Shown piece after piece: positions 17,091 through 24,033 of a DNA stretch of 64,000 nt; within the stretch, counting starts at the first letter, position 1; every line of letters begins with the position of its first letter. The position numbers and the translations under genes are program-made. The DNA lies in NCBI RefSeq assembly GCF_000269985.1, contig NC_016109.1, positions 6,103,001-6,167,000 of the forward strand. The letters run 5' to 3'. The DNA comes from Kitasatospora setae KM-6054. Its GTDB lineage: Bacteria; Actinomycetota; Actinomycetes; Streptomycetales; Streptomycetaceae. Under the pieces are notes generated by a model. The model was not told the DNA's origin, searched no databases, and worked only from the letters and a program-made list of their open reading frames with translations.

Positions 17091-18477
17091 CGCTGTCCTC
17101 CCCCTGGTCGCGCAGGTCGCGCTGGTCGCCCTGCTCCGGCGGCCGGCCGTCCCGGACGGCCGGTGCCCGCTGTTCCGGTCGCGGCTGCGGTGGCCGCAGC
17201 GCCTGCTGGAAGCGCCCGACCGCCTCGGCGGCGGCCCGCAGGTCGCACGGGGCGCTCCAGAGCAGCCAGCGGGCCTTCTCGAAGCGCTCGACCACCTCCG
17301 GGTCCTCGGCCAGGCCGAGCCGGGCGGCCATCGCCTTGTACGCCTCCAGCCGGCCGCGCAGCTCGGCCCGGACGGCGAGCGGCTGGGCGACCTCGGTGAG
17401 TGCCTGCCGGGCCCGGCCGAGCTCCTTGGCGGCGGCGTCCTCCAGCGCGTCCAGCAGCGGGCCGAGCCGGTGCCACTGGCCGGTCTGCTGGAAGTCCACG
17501 GCCTGGCCGATCGCCTCGCGCAGCGCGGAGGGCGGCCCCGGCACGGGGGGCACCTCGGTCGCGGCGATCTTCGCCAGCACCTCGCCGCGCGCCCGGCGGG
17601 CCTCGCCCAGCGTCAGGTCGGCGCGCTGCAGCAGGTCGGCGACCTGCTGGAGGCGCTCGTGCGACTCGTCGCGCAGCCGCAGCAGCCCCTCCAGCTCGAC
17701 CCGGACGTCGTCCAGCCGGCGCCCCATCCGGTCGAACCCGGCGGTGTCGACGGCGCCGGCCGGCGAGGTCCAGGCGCCGCCCGCGGCCTCCCGGCCGCGC
17801 TGCGCGGGCACCCGGCTGGGCCGCCAGAGCGCCAGCGGGTCGGAGACCACCAGGGTCCGCAGCGCGGTCAACTGCTCGGCCAGCTCGGCCAGGTCGTCGG
17901 CGAGCGGGTGCCCGCCGGGGCGGACCCCGACCGAGCCGGCCAGCATCTGCACCCGGCCCAGCTCGGCCAGCAGCAGGTCGATCCGGGCGGGCAGCGCCGA
18001 CCAGACCGCGTCGACGGCGCTCACCACGTCGACCACCAGCGCGTACCAGCCGTTCATCCGCTCCAGCAGCTCGGCCAGCGTGACCTGCTCCACCAGCCGG
18101 GCGGGCGCGCCGAGTCCGGCGGCGGCGTCCGGCAGCCGGCCGCCGGAGACCGTCACCGAGCGGCCGGACAGCAGCTCGCTCAGCTCGGCGAGTTCGGCGG
18201 CGGTCGGCCGGTTGCGCCGGGAGCGGACCGCGCGGGCCGAGGCCAGCGCCTCCGCGTAGCGGTCGAACAGCGCCCACAGCAGCGCGACGCCGCCCTCGGC
18301 GGCCGACCAGCGCTCGCGGGTGCGCCCGGCCAGTTCGGCGCCGGTCAGCAGCCGCAGCCCCTGGTGGTCCTGGAGCGCCAGCAGCGCCGCCTCGACCGCG
18401 TCCCGCTCGGCCCCCAGCCGGGCCAGCGCGCGGTCGACTTCTTCACGGTTCAGCACCGGGCGGGTCGTTCCGGCCAA
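17083..18477 (-). CDS. Conserved all-helical hypothetical protein, coupled to pknG
   Basis: A 464-aa protein that I do not recognise. It is almost entirely predicted alpha-helix with long heptad-like Leu/Ala/Arg stretches (ERDAVEAALLALQDHQGLRL, RLDDVRVELEGLLRLRDESH) and a charged disordered C-terminus. There is no signal peptide or clear membrane segment. TTG 18477 is chosen because AGGAGG lies seven bases upstream; no ATG/GTG fits as well. Its stop overlaps the pknG start by eight bases, so it is very likely a partner or scaffold of the kinase. Confidence 0.75.
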   Translation of the reverse strand: MAGTTRPVLNREEVDRALARLGAERDAVEAALLALQDHQGLRLLTGAELAGRTRERWSAAEGGVALLWALFDRYAEALASARAVRSRRNRPTAAELAELSELLSGRSVTVSGGRLPDAAAGLGAPARLVEQVTLAELLERMNGWYALVVDVVSAVDAVWSALPARIDLLLAELGRVQMLAGSVGVRPGGHPLADDLAELAEQLTALRTLVVSDPLALWRPSRVPAQRGREAAGGAWTSPAGAVDTAGFDRMGRRLDDVRVELEGLLRLRDESHERLQQVADLLQRADLTLGEARRARGEVLAKIAATEVPPVPGPPSALREAIGQAVDFQQTGQWHRLGPLLDALEDAAAKELGRARQALTEVAQPLAVRAELRGRLEAYKAMAARLGLAEDPEVVERFEKARWLLWSAPCDLRAAAEAVGRFQQALRPPQPRPEQRAPAVRDGRPPEQGDQRDLRDQGEDSDG

Positions 18478-18501
18478 CGCGGTTCCTCCTCTCGGCCACG
18501 C

Positions 18502-18544
18502 TCGTGGTGACGGGGCGGCGCTCCCGGGGCGGTCGTGGTGACGG
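18502..18544 (+). repeat. Direct repeat TCGTGGTGACGG upstream of the kinase operon
   Basis: Identical 12-mers at 18502-18513 and 18533-18544 are 31 bp apart, about three helical turns, and 25 bases upstream of the helical-protein TTG start. A regulator-binding role is inferred. Confidence 0.35.
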
Positions 18545-18579
18545 CCCGTGGGCCGCCAGTCTCCCCGACGCCGGGTGCG

Positions 18580-18614
18580 GGGCGGACGGCGGTCCCCCGG
18601 ATTCCCGTCCGCCC
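18580..18614. terminator. Candidate terminator between glnH and the kinase genes
   Basis: GGGCGGACGG (18580-18589) pairs with CCGTCCGCCC (18605-18614). It lies 64 bases after the glnH stop and may split the cluster into two transcription units. Confidence 0.55.
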
Positions 18615-18677
18615 GCCCCCCGTTGGCGCTCCCGCCGACACCGCCGCGGCCGTTCCCGCGCTGGAGGGCGCCGGTGC

Positions 18678-19628
18678 TCACCACGGCCGGTACGGGTCGG
18701 GCTTCCCCATGCTGGACCGCAGCCAGCGGTCGTAACCGGCCTGCCAGCCGCCGTTGTTGCGCCAGTCGACCAGCACCTGGTTGACCCAGCCGACCAGGTC
18801 GGTGTCGCGCTGGTTCATGCCGACGCCCATGTAGGTCGGCAGGAAGGACTCGCCGGCCAGCTCCATGGTCTCGTCCTGGGCGACCATCGCGGCGGCCAGC
18901 GAGCTGTCCGACAGCGTCGCGTCGGCCTCGCCGAGCTCCATCAGCACCAGGCAGTCCAACTGGTTGTCGGGCGTGACGATCGAGGCGGCGCCGTGCGCGT
19001 TCGCCTTCAGCTCGGTGTGCGAGGAGGAGTTCAGCGCCGCGCAGACCCGCTTGCCGCCGAGCGCCTTCGCGACGCTGTCGGCGTGCGCGGTCTTCGGCGC
19101 CACCACCCGCTGGGAGACCTTGAAGTACGGGGCGGAGAAGGCGATCTGCTTCATCCGGTCGCAGGTGATGGTCATCGCGCGGACGATCAGGTCGATCGGC
19201 TGGGGCTGCTGCTGGAGCAGCTTGACCCGGTCCGCGGTGGCGATGGTCTTGAGCACCAGCTTGTTCTCGTCGCCGAGGACCGACTTGGCGACGGCGCGCG
19301 CCAGGTCGATGTCGAAGCCCTCGATCTTGCCGCTCAGCGAGTCCCGGTAGCCCCAGTTGTAGGCGCTCTGGTCGACGCCGACCACCAGGTAGCCGCGCTT
19401 GCGGATCTCCTGGATCCGCGCCCCGGCCTGCTGCGCGGGCGGCAGCGACACCCCGGTGTCGCAGTCGTCCGCGGCCGGCGCCAGACCCGGTGCCGCGCCC
19501 CCGGCCGCCGCCGGCGCGCCGCCCGGCGCGACCGCGCCGCCCGCGCCGGCGGCCGAACCGCCCGCGCCCAGCAGCCCCGCCAGCAGCGCCGCGGCGGCCA
19601 GCAGCGTCCCCGTCCTCGCCCTGCGCAT
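18678..19628 (-). CDS. glnH: Glutamate/aspartate-type extracellular solute-binding protein (GlnH-like)
   Basis: A 316-aa family 3 solute-binding protein. A Sec-type signal (MRRARTGTLLAAAALLAGLL) and Gly/Ala-rich linker precede the binding domain: IRKRGYLVVGVDQSAYNWGY, GFDIDLARAVAKS, DLIVRAMTITCDR and a second lobe ending WRNNGGWQAGYDRWL. No transporter permease or ATPase is nearby; glnX lies 35 bases upstream, as in mycobacteria, where GlnH senses Asp/Glu and signals through GlnX to PknG. It lacks an obvious lipobox Cys, unlike mycobacterial GlnH, so membrane tethering is unclear. Confidence 0.87.
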   Translation of the reverse strand: MRRARTGTLLAAAALLAGLLGAGGSAAGAGGAVAPGGAPAAAGGAAPGLAPAADDCDTGVSLPPAQQAGARIQEIRKRGYLVVGVDQSAYNWGYRDSLSGKIEGFDIDLARAVAKSVLGDENKLVLKTIATADRVKLLQQQPQPIDLIVRAMTITCDRMKQIAFSAPYFKVSQRVVAPKTAHADSVAKALGGKRVCAALNSSSHTELKANAHGAASIVTPDNQLDCLVLMELGEADATLSDSSLAAAMVAQDETMELAGESFLPTYMGVGMNQRDTDLVGWVNQVLVDWRNNGGWQAGYDRWLRSSMGKPDPYRPW

Positions 19629-19663
19629 CCTTCGTACCCCCGTCACCCGTCGCCCGTCGCCCG

Positions 19664-21055
19664 TCACCGGTACTCGGCCAGTCGGCGCCCGATGCCGCGC
19701 ACCGTGCCGCCCGCCGCCAGCACGGCCAGCAGCGCCACCGCGACCGCCTGGACGGCCAGCCCGGTGTCGACCCCGTCCACGGCCGCCTCGAAGGCGGCCT
19801 GCTCGGCCCGCCCGGCCAGCTCCCACTGCCGGTCGGCGGCGTCGAACGCGGCCTGCGCGGTGTCGTCGCGGCCCGGCGCCAGGGTCTTGGCCAGCGTCTC
19901 CTCGTACTTGCCGTCCTCGTCGAGCTTCGCGGCGGCGGCGTGCCGCTGCTGCCACTCGCCGAACCAGCGCGCCGCCTCCGACAGCTGCTGCCGGGACTGC
20001 GCGGGCGGCGCGGTCAGCAGGTACGCCACCGAGCCCGGGAAGCGCCCGGAGTCCTCGTTCAGGGTCTTCGCCAGCTCGTCCCAGCGGACCCGGTACGCCT
20101 CGGTGGCGCCGCGCGAGACCAGGTTCAGGTTCTCCGCGGTGTGCGCCTGCAGCGCCTCCACCCGGACCAGGTTCAACTCGCGCAGCGGGTCGATACCCTG
20201 GAGCCGGGCCCGGTACAGGTCGTTGCCCGCCGAGGCGATCCCGCCGACCGTCCAGCCCAGCGCGACCAGCACCGCCAGCGAGGCCGCCAGCAGACCCGGG
20301 TTGAACACCCGCTTGGTGCGCCGGAACAGCAGCACCTGGTAGCGGCCCAGCGCGGCCAGCGCCGCCACCCCCAGCACCATCGCCGCCCACGGCACCGCGT
20401 CCGCCGCCTCGTAGTCCGCCCGCAGCGCGGCCGCCTCGGTGTCGGCCAGCCCCTGCGCGTTCGGCAGCACGGTCTGCCGCATGTAGTCCGAGGCGTAGCG
20501 CAGGTAGGCGCCGCCCAGCGGCAGGCCCTCCCGGTTGATCGCCCGGGCGGTCTCCACCAGGCCCGCGTAGCGCGGCAGTTGCTGCGCCAGCTCGGCCAGC
20601 CGGCGCTGCGCCTCGGCGGACGAGCCGCTGCGCGCCGCCGCCCGCGGAATCAGCCGGGACGCCGTCGCCAGGTCGTCCTGGTAGCGCTTGCGGACCTCCG
20701 GCGGCTCGGTCGCGGCCATCAGGAACCCGGCGGCGGCGGTCGCGTCGGCGTCCGCCAGCGAGCGGTACAGCTCCGCCGCGTCCTGGCTGAGCGGCTCGCT
20801 CCGGGACGCCAACTGCCGGGTGGCCGACGACCGCCCGGCCGACTGCCAGCTCGCCGCCAGACCGAACAGCAGCACCAGCGCGGCCAGCAGCGCGCCCGCC
20901 GCGCGCAGCCGGCCCGGCGGCGTCCGGGCGGCCGACCGCAGCCGGGCCAGCGGACCGGACGGCCCCGCGCCCGCGTTCGCGCCCGCGCTCGGGCCCGCAG
21001 GCGGCGCGGCGGTGGCGGGCGGCGTCAGGACGCCCCCCTCTGTCTGTCCGGCCAC
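19664..21055 (-). CDS. glnX: GlnX-like four-helix membrane sensor
   Basis: A 463-aa membrane protein with helices near residues 50-75 (GALLAALVLLFGLAASW), 225-245 (AAMVLGVAALAALGRY), 255-275 (LLAASLAVLVALGWTVGGIA) and the C-terminus (VQAVAVALLAVLAAGG). They separate two extracytoplasmic helical domains, for example SQDAAELYRSLADADATAAA. This matches GlnX, which relays ligand state of GlnH to PknG. There is no kinase or HAMP-output domain of its own. GTG 21055 follows GAGGGGGAA. It is the first gene of the cluster, divergent from the nucleosidase gene. Confidence 0.82.
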   Translation of the reverse strand: MAGQTEGGVLTPPATAAPPAGPSAGANAGAGPSGPLARLRSAARTPPGRLRAAGALLAALVLLFGLAASWQSAGRSSATRQLASRSEPLSQDAAELYRSLADADATAAAGFLMAATEPPEVRKRYQDDLATASRLIPRAAARSGSSAEAQRRLAELAQQLPRYAGLVETARAINREGLPLGGAYLRYASDYMRQTVLPNAQGLADTEAAALRADYEAADAVPWAAMVLGVAALAALGRYQVLLFRRTKRVFNPGLLAASLAVLVALGWTVGGIASAGNDLYRARLQGIDPLRELNLVRVEALQAHTAENLNLVSRGATEAYRVRWDELAKTLNEDSGRFPGSVAYLLTAPPAQSRQQLSEAARWFGEWQQRHAAAAKLDEDGKYEETLAKTLAPGRDDTAQAAFDAADRQWELAGRAEQAAFEAAVDGVDTGLAVQAVAVALLAVLAAGGTVRGIGRRLAEYR

Positions 21056-21162
21056 CGTTCCCCCTCGGCTCCACCGACCCCCGTCACCGGGCAGTATCGC
21101 CAGTCGGAGCCGCGCCCGGAACGGAGTTGGCCTGTTGTTCGCCGGGCGGTGACCGATCTGTG

Positions 21163-21238
21163 CCCGAGCCGGGCCGAGCCGGGCCGAGCCGAGTCGGGCC
21201 GAGCCGGGCCGAGCCGAGTCGGGCCGAGCCGGGCCCGG
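21163..21238 (+). repeat. Low-complexity GAGCC/GGGCC tandem repeat in divergent promoter region
   Basis: About 75 bases are built from 5-base units (GAGCC, GGGCC, GAGTC) arranged in 10-base steps such as GGGCCGAGCC. They lie between the divergent glnX and nucleosidase starts. Copy number is likely unstable; any regulatory effect is unknown. Confidence 0.6.
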
Positions 21239-21259
21239 GGTGGGGCCGGCCCGCCCTCG

Positions 21260-21265
21260 TAAGCT
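21260..21265 (+). promoter_or_regulatory. -10-like element for leaderless nucleosidase mRNA
   Basis: TAAGCT ends exactly seven bases before ATG 21273, and no Shine-Dalgarno sequence is present. The spacing fits transcription starting at the A of ATG. Confidence 0.45.
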
Positions 21266-21272
21266 GGGCGCC

Positions 21273-21845
21273 ATGCACCTGACCGGAACCGTCACCCCCG
21301 ACCGCCCGCTGCTCGTCGTCGCGCTGCCCGAGGAGGCCGCGTACCTCGGCGACGGCCTGCCGGTCCTGCTCACCGGCATGGGCAAGCTCAACGCCGCCGC
21401 CGCCCTGGCCACCCTGCTGGCCTCCGGCCCGCGACCGGCCGGCGTCGTCAACCTGGGCACCGCGGGCGCGCTGCGCCCCGGCCTCGGCGGCACCCACGAG
21501 GTCGGCCGGGTGCTCCAGCACGACCTGGACACCCCGCTGCTCGAACAGCTCACCGGCCGCCCGCTGGACGGCCCGATCGACCTCGGCCCGGCCGGCCCCG
21601 TCCTCGCCACCGGCGACCGCTTCGTCTCCGCCGACGCCGAGCGCGACGCCCTCGCCCGCCGCGCCGACCTGGTCGACATGGAGGGCTACGCGCTCGCCAC
21701 CGTCGCCCGCCGCGCCCAGCTCCCCGTCCGCCTGGTCAAGCACGTCAGCGACGAGGCCGGCGACGACGCGGCCCGCAGCTGGCGGGAGTCCGTCGACGAC
21801 TGCGCCCGGCTGCTCGCCGACTGGGCCCGCACCCACCTCGGCTGA
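21273..21845 (+). CDS. MTA/SAH-nucleosidase-like phosphorylase superfamily protein
   Basis: A 190-aa nucleosidase-family protein. Visible motifs are TGMGKLNAAAALATLL, VVNLGTAGALRPGL, TGDRFVSAD and LVDMEGYALATVA, the last containing the M-E-G substrate-binding signature of 5'-methylthioadenosine/S-adenosylhomocysteine nucleosidases. V-K-H-V-S-D-E-A-G supplies the catalytic Asp. At 190 residues it is shorter than E. coli Pfs (232), like many actinobacterial versions. It probably cleaves a purine nucleoside in the methionine salvage or futalosine pathways; the exact substrate is uncertain. Transcription is probably leaderless. Confidence 0.8.
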   Translation: MHLTGTVTPDRPLLVVALPEEAAYLGDGLPVLLTGMGKLNAAAALATLLASGPRPAGVVNLGTAGALRPGLGGTHEVGRVLQHDLDTPLLEQLTGRPLDGPIDLGPAGPVLATGDRFVSADAERDALARRADLVDMEGYALATVARRAQLPVRLVKHVSDEAGDDAARSWRESVDDCARLLADWARTHLG

Positions 21846-21983
21846 CAGTGATGACGTTCGTGGTGGCGCTGCCGGTGGGTCCGGCCCTTCGGCCGGGTTC
21901 GACGCCGGATGGCTTCCACGGGGGCGGGAGGAGCGCCTTCCGGAGCGAGTAGCCTCGCAGCAGACGAGAGAGGGAGTGCCGCC

Positions 21984-22334
21984 ATGAGTCAGCCCGTGCA
22001 CGACGGAGTCGAGCTGATCCCCCGGCCCGAGCAGAACCCGGCCGCGCTCAAAGCAGCCCTGGCCGTCGTGGCGGCGGACCGCCTCCCCGAGATGATCGAC
22101 GGACAGACGAAGGCCATGGCCGAGGCCATCACCAGCGGCAGCGTCCAGCCGATCCGGGCATTCGTCGCGCACTGGGCGGCCGTGGTGGAGATCGAACGGC
22201 ACCCGGTCACGGCCCGGGCCTACCACCGGGAGAACTACCTCGCCAACCACGCCGGCACCACCCAGGAGTGCAGAGAGCACGCCACCGCCGTCGCCGAGAT
22301 CTACCGTGCCGCCTACACGGCGGTGAACGGATGA
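21984..22334 (+). CDS. DUF6247-like protein, possible antitoxin
   Basis: A 116-aa acidic-to-neutral helical protein. P-A-A-L-K-A-A-L near the N-terminus and PIRAFVAHWAAVVEIERHP in the middle resemble DUF6247 proteins common in streptomycetes beside small partner genes. AGGGAG lies upstream of ATG 21984. Its stop overlaps the next start as ATGA. The tight pairing with an 86-aa gene suggests an antitoxin role, which is inference; there is no clear DNA-binding domain. Confidence 0.6.
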   Translation: MSQPVHDGVELIPRPEQNPAALKAALAVVAADRLPEMIDGQTKAMAEAITSGSVQPIRAFVAHWAAVVEIERHPVTARAYHRENYLANHAGTTQECREHATAVAEIYRAAYTAVNG

Positions 22335-22591
22335 CCTGGAGCTGGGAGTACCTGCCCAGCGAGCAGCACGTCACCGCCGGAGCTCCGGCCGACTTCCTCG
22401 CCGCGGTCGAGCAGAGGGCGGCTGAACTCGTCCGCGCGGCCGAAGCCCTCCACCTGGACGGGACCACGTACCAGGGCAGCGGCGAGCCGATGCACTACCT
22501 CGATCTCGCAGGCGGCCTCCTCGCCTACTACGTGGTCCCGCGCCTTGAGCTCGTGGTCCTGTGCCAGATCACATCACCACCAGCCCTTTGA
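22331..22591 (+). CDS. Small protein paired with DUF6247-like gene, possible RelE/ParE-like toxin
   Basis: An 86-aa protein beginning MTWSWEYLPSEQHVTAGAPA. The order helix, then three beta strands (MHYLDL, LLAYYVV, LELVVLCQI) loosely matches the RelE/ParE fold, but catalytic residues cannot be assigned and similarity is weak. ATG 22331 overlaps the upstream stop by four bases, so translation is coupled. A toxin function is a hypothesis from size, pairing and strand pattern. Confidence 0.5.
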   Translation: MTWSWEYLPSEQHVTAGAPADFLAAVEQRAAELVRAAEALHLDGTTYQGSGEPMHYLDLAGGLLAYYVVPRLELVVLCQITSPPAL

Positions 22592-22656
22592 CCGCTCCCG
22601 CAGGCCCTTCGGTACACCGGCTTCGGGGAGCATCCCCCGCCGCGGGCCCGCCGGAA

Positions 22657-22708
22657 CGCCGAGGCGCCCGCCCGGACCGCGCGGTGCGGCCGGACGGGCG
22701 CCTCGGCG
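22657..22708. terminator. Bidirectional terminator between convergent genes
   Basis: A perfect 14-bp stem CGCCGAGGCGCCCG (22657-22670) / CGGGCGCCTCGGCG (22695-22708) lies between the small-protein pair and the minus-strand PH-like gene. Confidence 0.8.
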
Positions 22709-22717
22709 CCGCGCGGG

Positions 22718-23341
22718 TCAGCTCTGGTACGGGTTGGCGCCCGGGGCCGGCGGGTACTGGCCCGGCGCCTGCTGCGGCGGGGCCGCCGGGTACGCCTGCT
22801 GCTGCGGCGGGTACGGCTGCTGCGGCGGCGCCGGGTAGCCCTGCTGCGGCGGGACGGGCGCCTGCTGCTGCGGGTACGGGGCCTGGCCGGGCAGCTGCGG
22901 CGCCGGGTACTGGCCGGGGACGCCCGGGGCGCCGCCGGTCAGGCCGTTGACGAAGGTGTCCATCTCGGTCCGCCAGATCCGGTGGATGTTCATCCGGGTC
23001 GGGGTCGCCTCGCCCGGGAGCTGGAACCGCAGCGAGCTCCACAGCGGGTTGCGCCGCACGTCGCTGATCGAGACCCGGGCCTGCTCCAGCGGGATCACGT
23101 ACAGCACTTCCTGCGGCCGGTTGCTGATCCGGGAGGTGCGGTGGATGACGACCACCCGGTGGGTCAGCGTGACGAAGTAGTACTTGACCAGCAGCTGGCC
23201 GATCAGGCCCAGCACGCCGTTGGTCAGCCACGGGCTCGGGCCCGTGATGGTCTGGATGGTCGCGACCGGACGGTCGTTGGGCTCGATCGCGGCGATCGCG
23301 TCGGCGACCTGCTGCTGAATCGTGGACTTGACGATCGCCAT
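22718..23341 (-). CDS. Hypothetical protein with PH-like domain and Pro/Gln-rich tail
   Basis: A 207-aa protein. Residues about 30-130 have the alternating strand pattern of bacterial PH domains (YYFVTLTHRVVVIHRTSRIS, EVLYVIPLEQARVSI, LRFQLPG) and the remaining 70 are a P/Q/Y/A-rich tail with PPQQ repeats. The N-terminus (MAIVKSTIQQQVADAIAAIE) is amphipathic helix. There is no signal peptide; the hydrophobic stretch GVLGLIGQLLVKYYFV could be buried. I do not recognise a functional family and no operon partner is adjacent. Confidence 0.7.
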   Translation of the reverse strand: MAIVKSTIQQQVADAIAAIEPNDRPVATIQTITGPSPWLTNGVLGLIGQLLVKYYFVTLTHRVVVIHRTSRISNRPQEVLYVIPLEQARVSISDVRRNPLWSSLRFQLPGEATPTRMNIHRIWRTEMDTFVNGLTGGAPGVPGQYPAPQLPGQAPYPQQQAPVPPQQGYPAPPQQPYPPQQQAYPAAPPQQAPGQYPPAPGANPYQS

Positions 23342-24033
23342 CTGGCGCTGCTCCCGGCACTCCAGCGCGCGCCCCCGTGTCGGACGCGCTGTAGGCGCGC
23401 GACACTAACAACCCCGCCCGGTGGCTTCAACGGACAGAACGGGCATCCCGGGCGCCACCGCCGGATTTTCACCGAACCGATACCGGCGCCGGGAACTTGT
23501 CGGCACCGTGACGTACCGTCACCGGGGGACGGCGCCGCCGCCGGCAGCACCCGGGAGAGTGGAGCGCAGCGAGCGCACCCGGATCCACCCGGCGGCCGCC
23601 AGGTCCCGCAGCCGGTGCGTCGGTTCGGTGTCCACGCGGGCTCCCCCTCGGTCGTCGCCGCGCGGTGCCCGCGTGGCCCTCCGCCAGGTCGACGAAAGCC
23701 TGCTCCAGTGCGGCCGGCGGCTCCGCCGGCCGGTACGGCACCAGCCCCTCGCGCAGGGCGGGTTCGCCGATCCGGGCGGCCCGCGGCCCTGCCCGGTGTC
23801 ACCGACCGCCGGCCCGGCTCTTCGCCAAGCTCGGTGCCCGCGACCGGGTCCACCTGGTGATCCTCGCCTACCGGGCCGGCCTGGCAGCCCCCTGACGTCC
23901 CCTGACGCCCCGTCGGCCGTCCGCCGCGCCCACCGATGGCGCACTGCCCGGGCGGGCGCGTCCCCGCTGCCTACGCTCGGGCCGCCGGTGCGGGCGGAGA
24001 GCCGGGTCGGCGGTCGGCGGCGGGAGAGGGCGG
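23342..24033. other. Degenerate intergenic region
   Basis: Roughly 690 bases without an intact gene. Open frames on both strands are Arg/Pro-rich shadows. It contains a LuxR-type C-terminal remnant (23818-23895) and a perfect 10-bp inverted repeat CGGCCGGCGG-CT-CCGCCGGCCG (23711-23732). It is probably decayed coding DNA plus the promoters of the flanking divergent genes. Confidence 0.5.
23818..23895 (+). pseudogene. Remnant of a LuxR/NarL-type response regulator C-terminus
   Basis: The frame reads LFAKLGARDRVHLVILAYR and ends A-A-P-stop, the last helix and tail of NarL/LuxR-family regulators (typically SRLLAKLGVRDRVQ...LAYE). The upstream sequence in all frames lacks the rest of the helix-turn-helix and the receiver domain. 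It is read as a 26-codon fossil; expression is unlikely. Confidence 0.5.

Noticed and set aside
11971..17399. Long plus-strand frames opposite the VWA, PP2C and kinase genes
   Set aside because: They are low-complexity Gly/Arg/Ala products; the minus-strand genes have full catalytic motifs.
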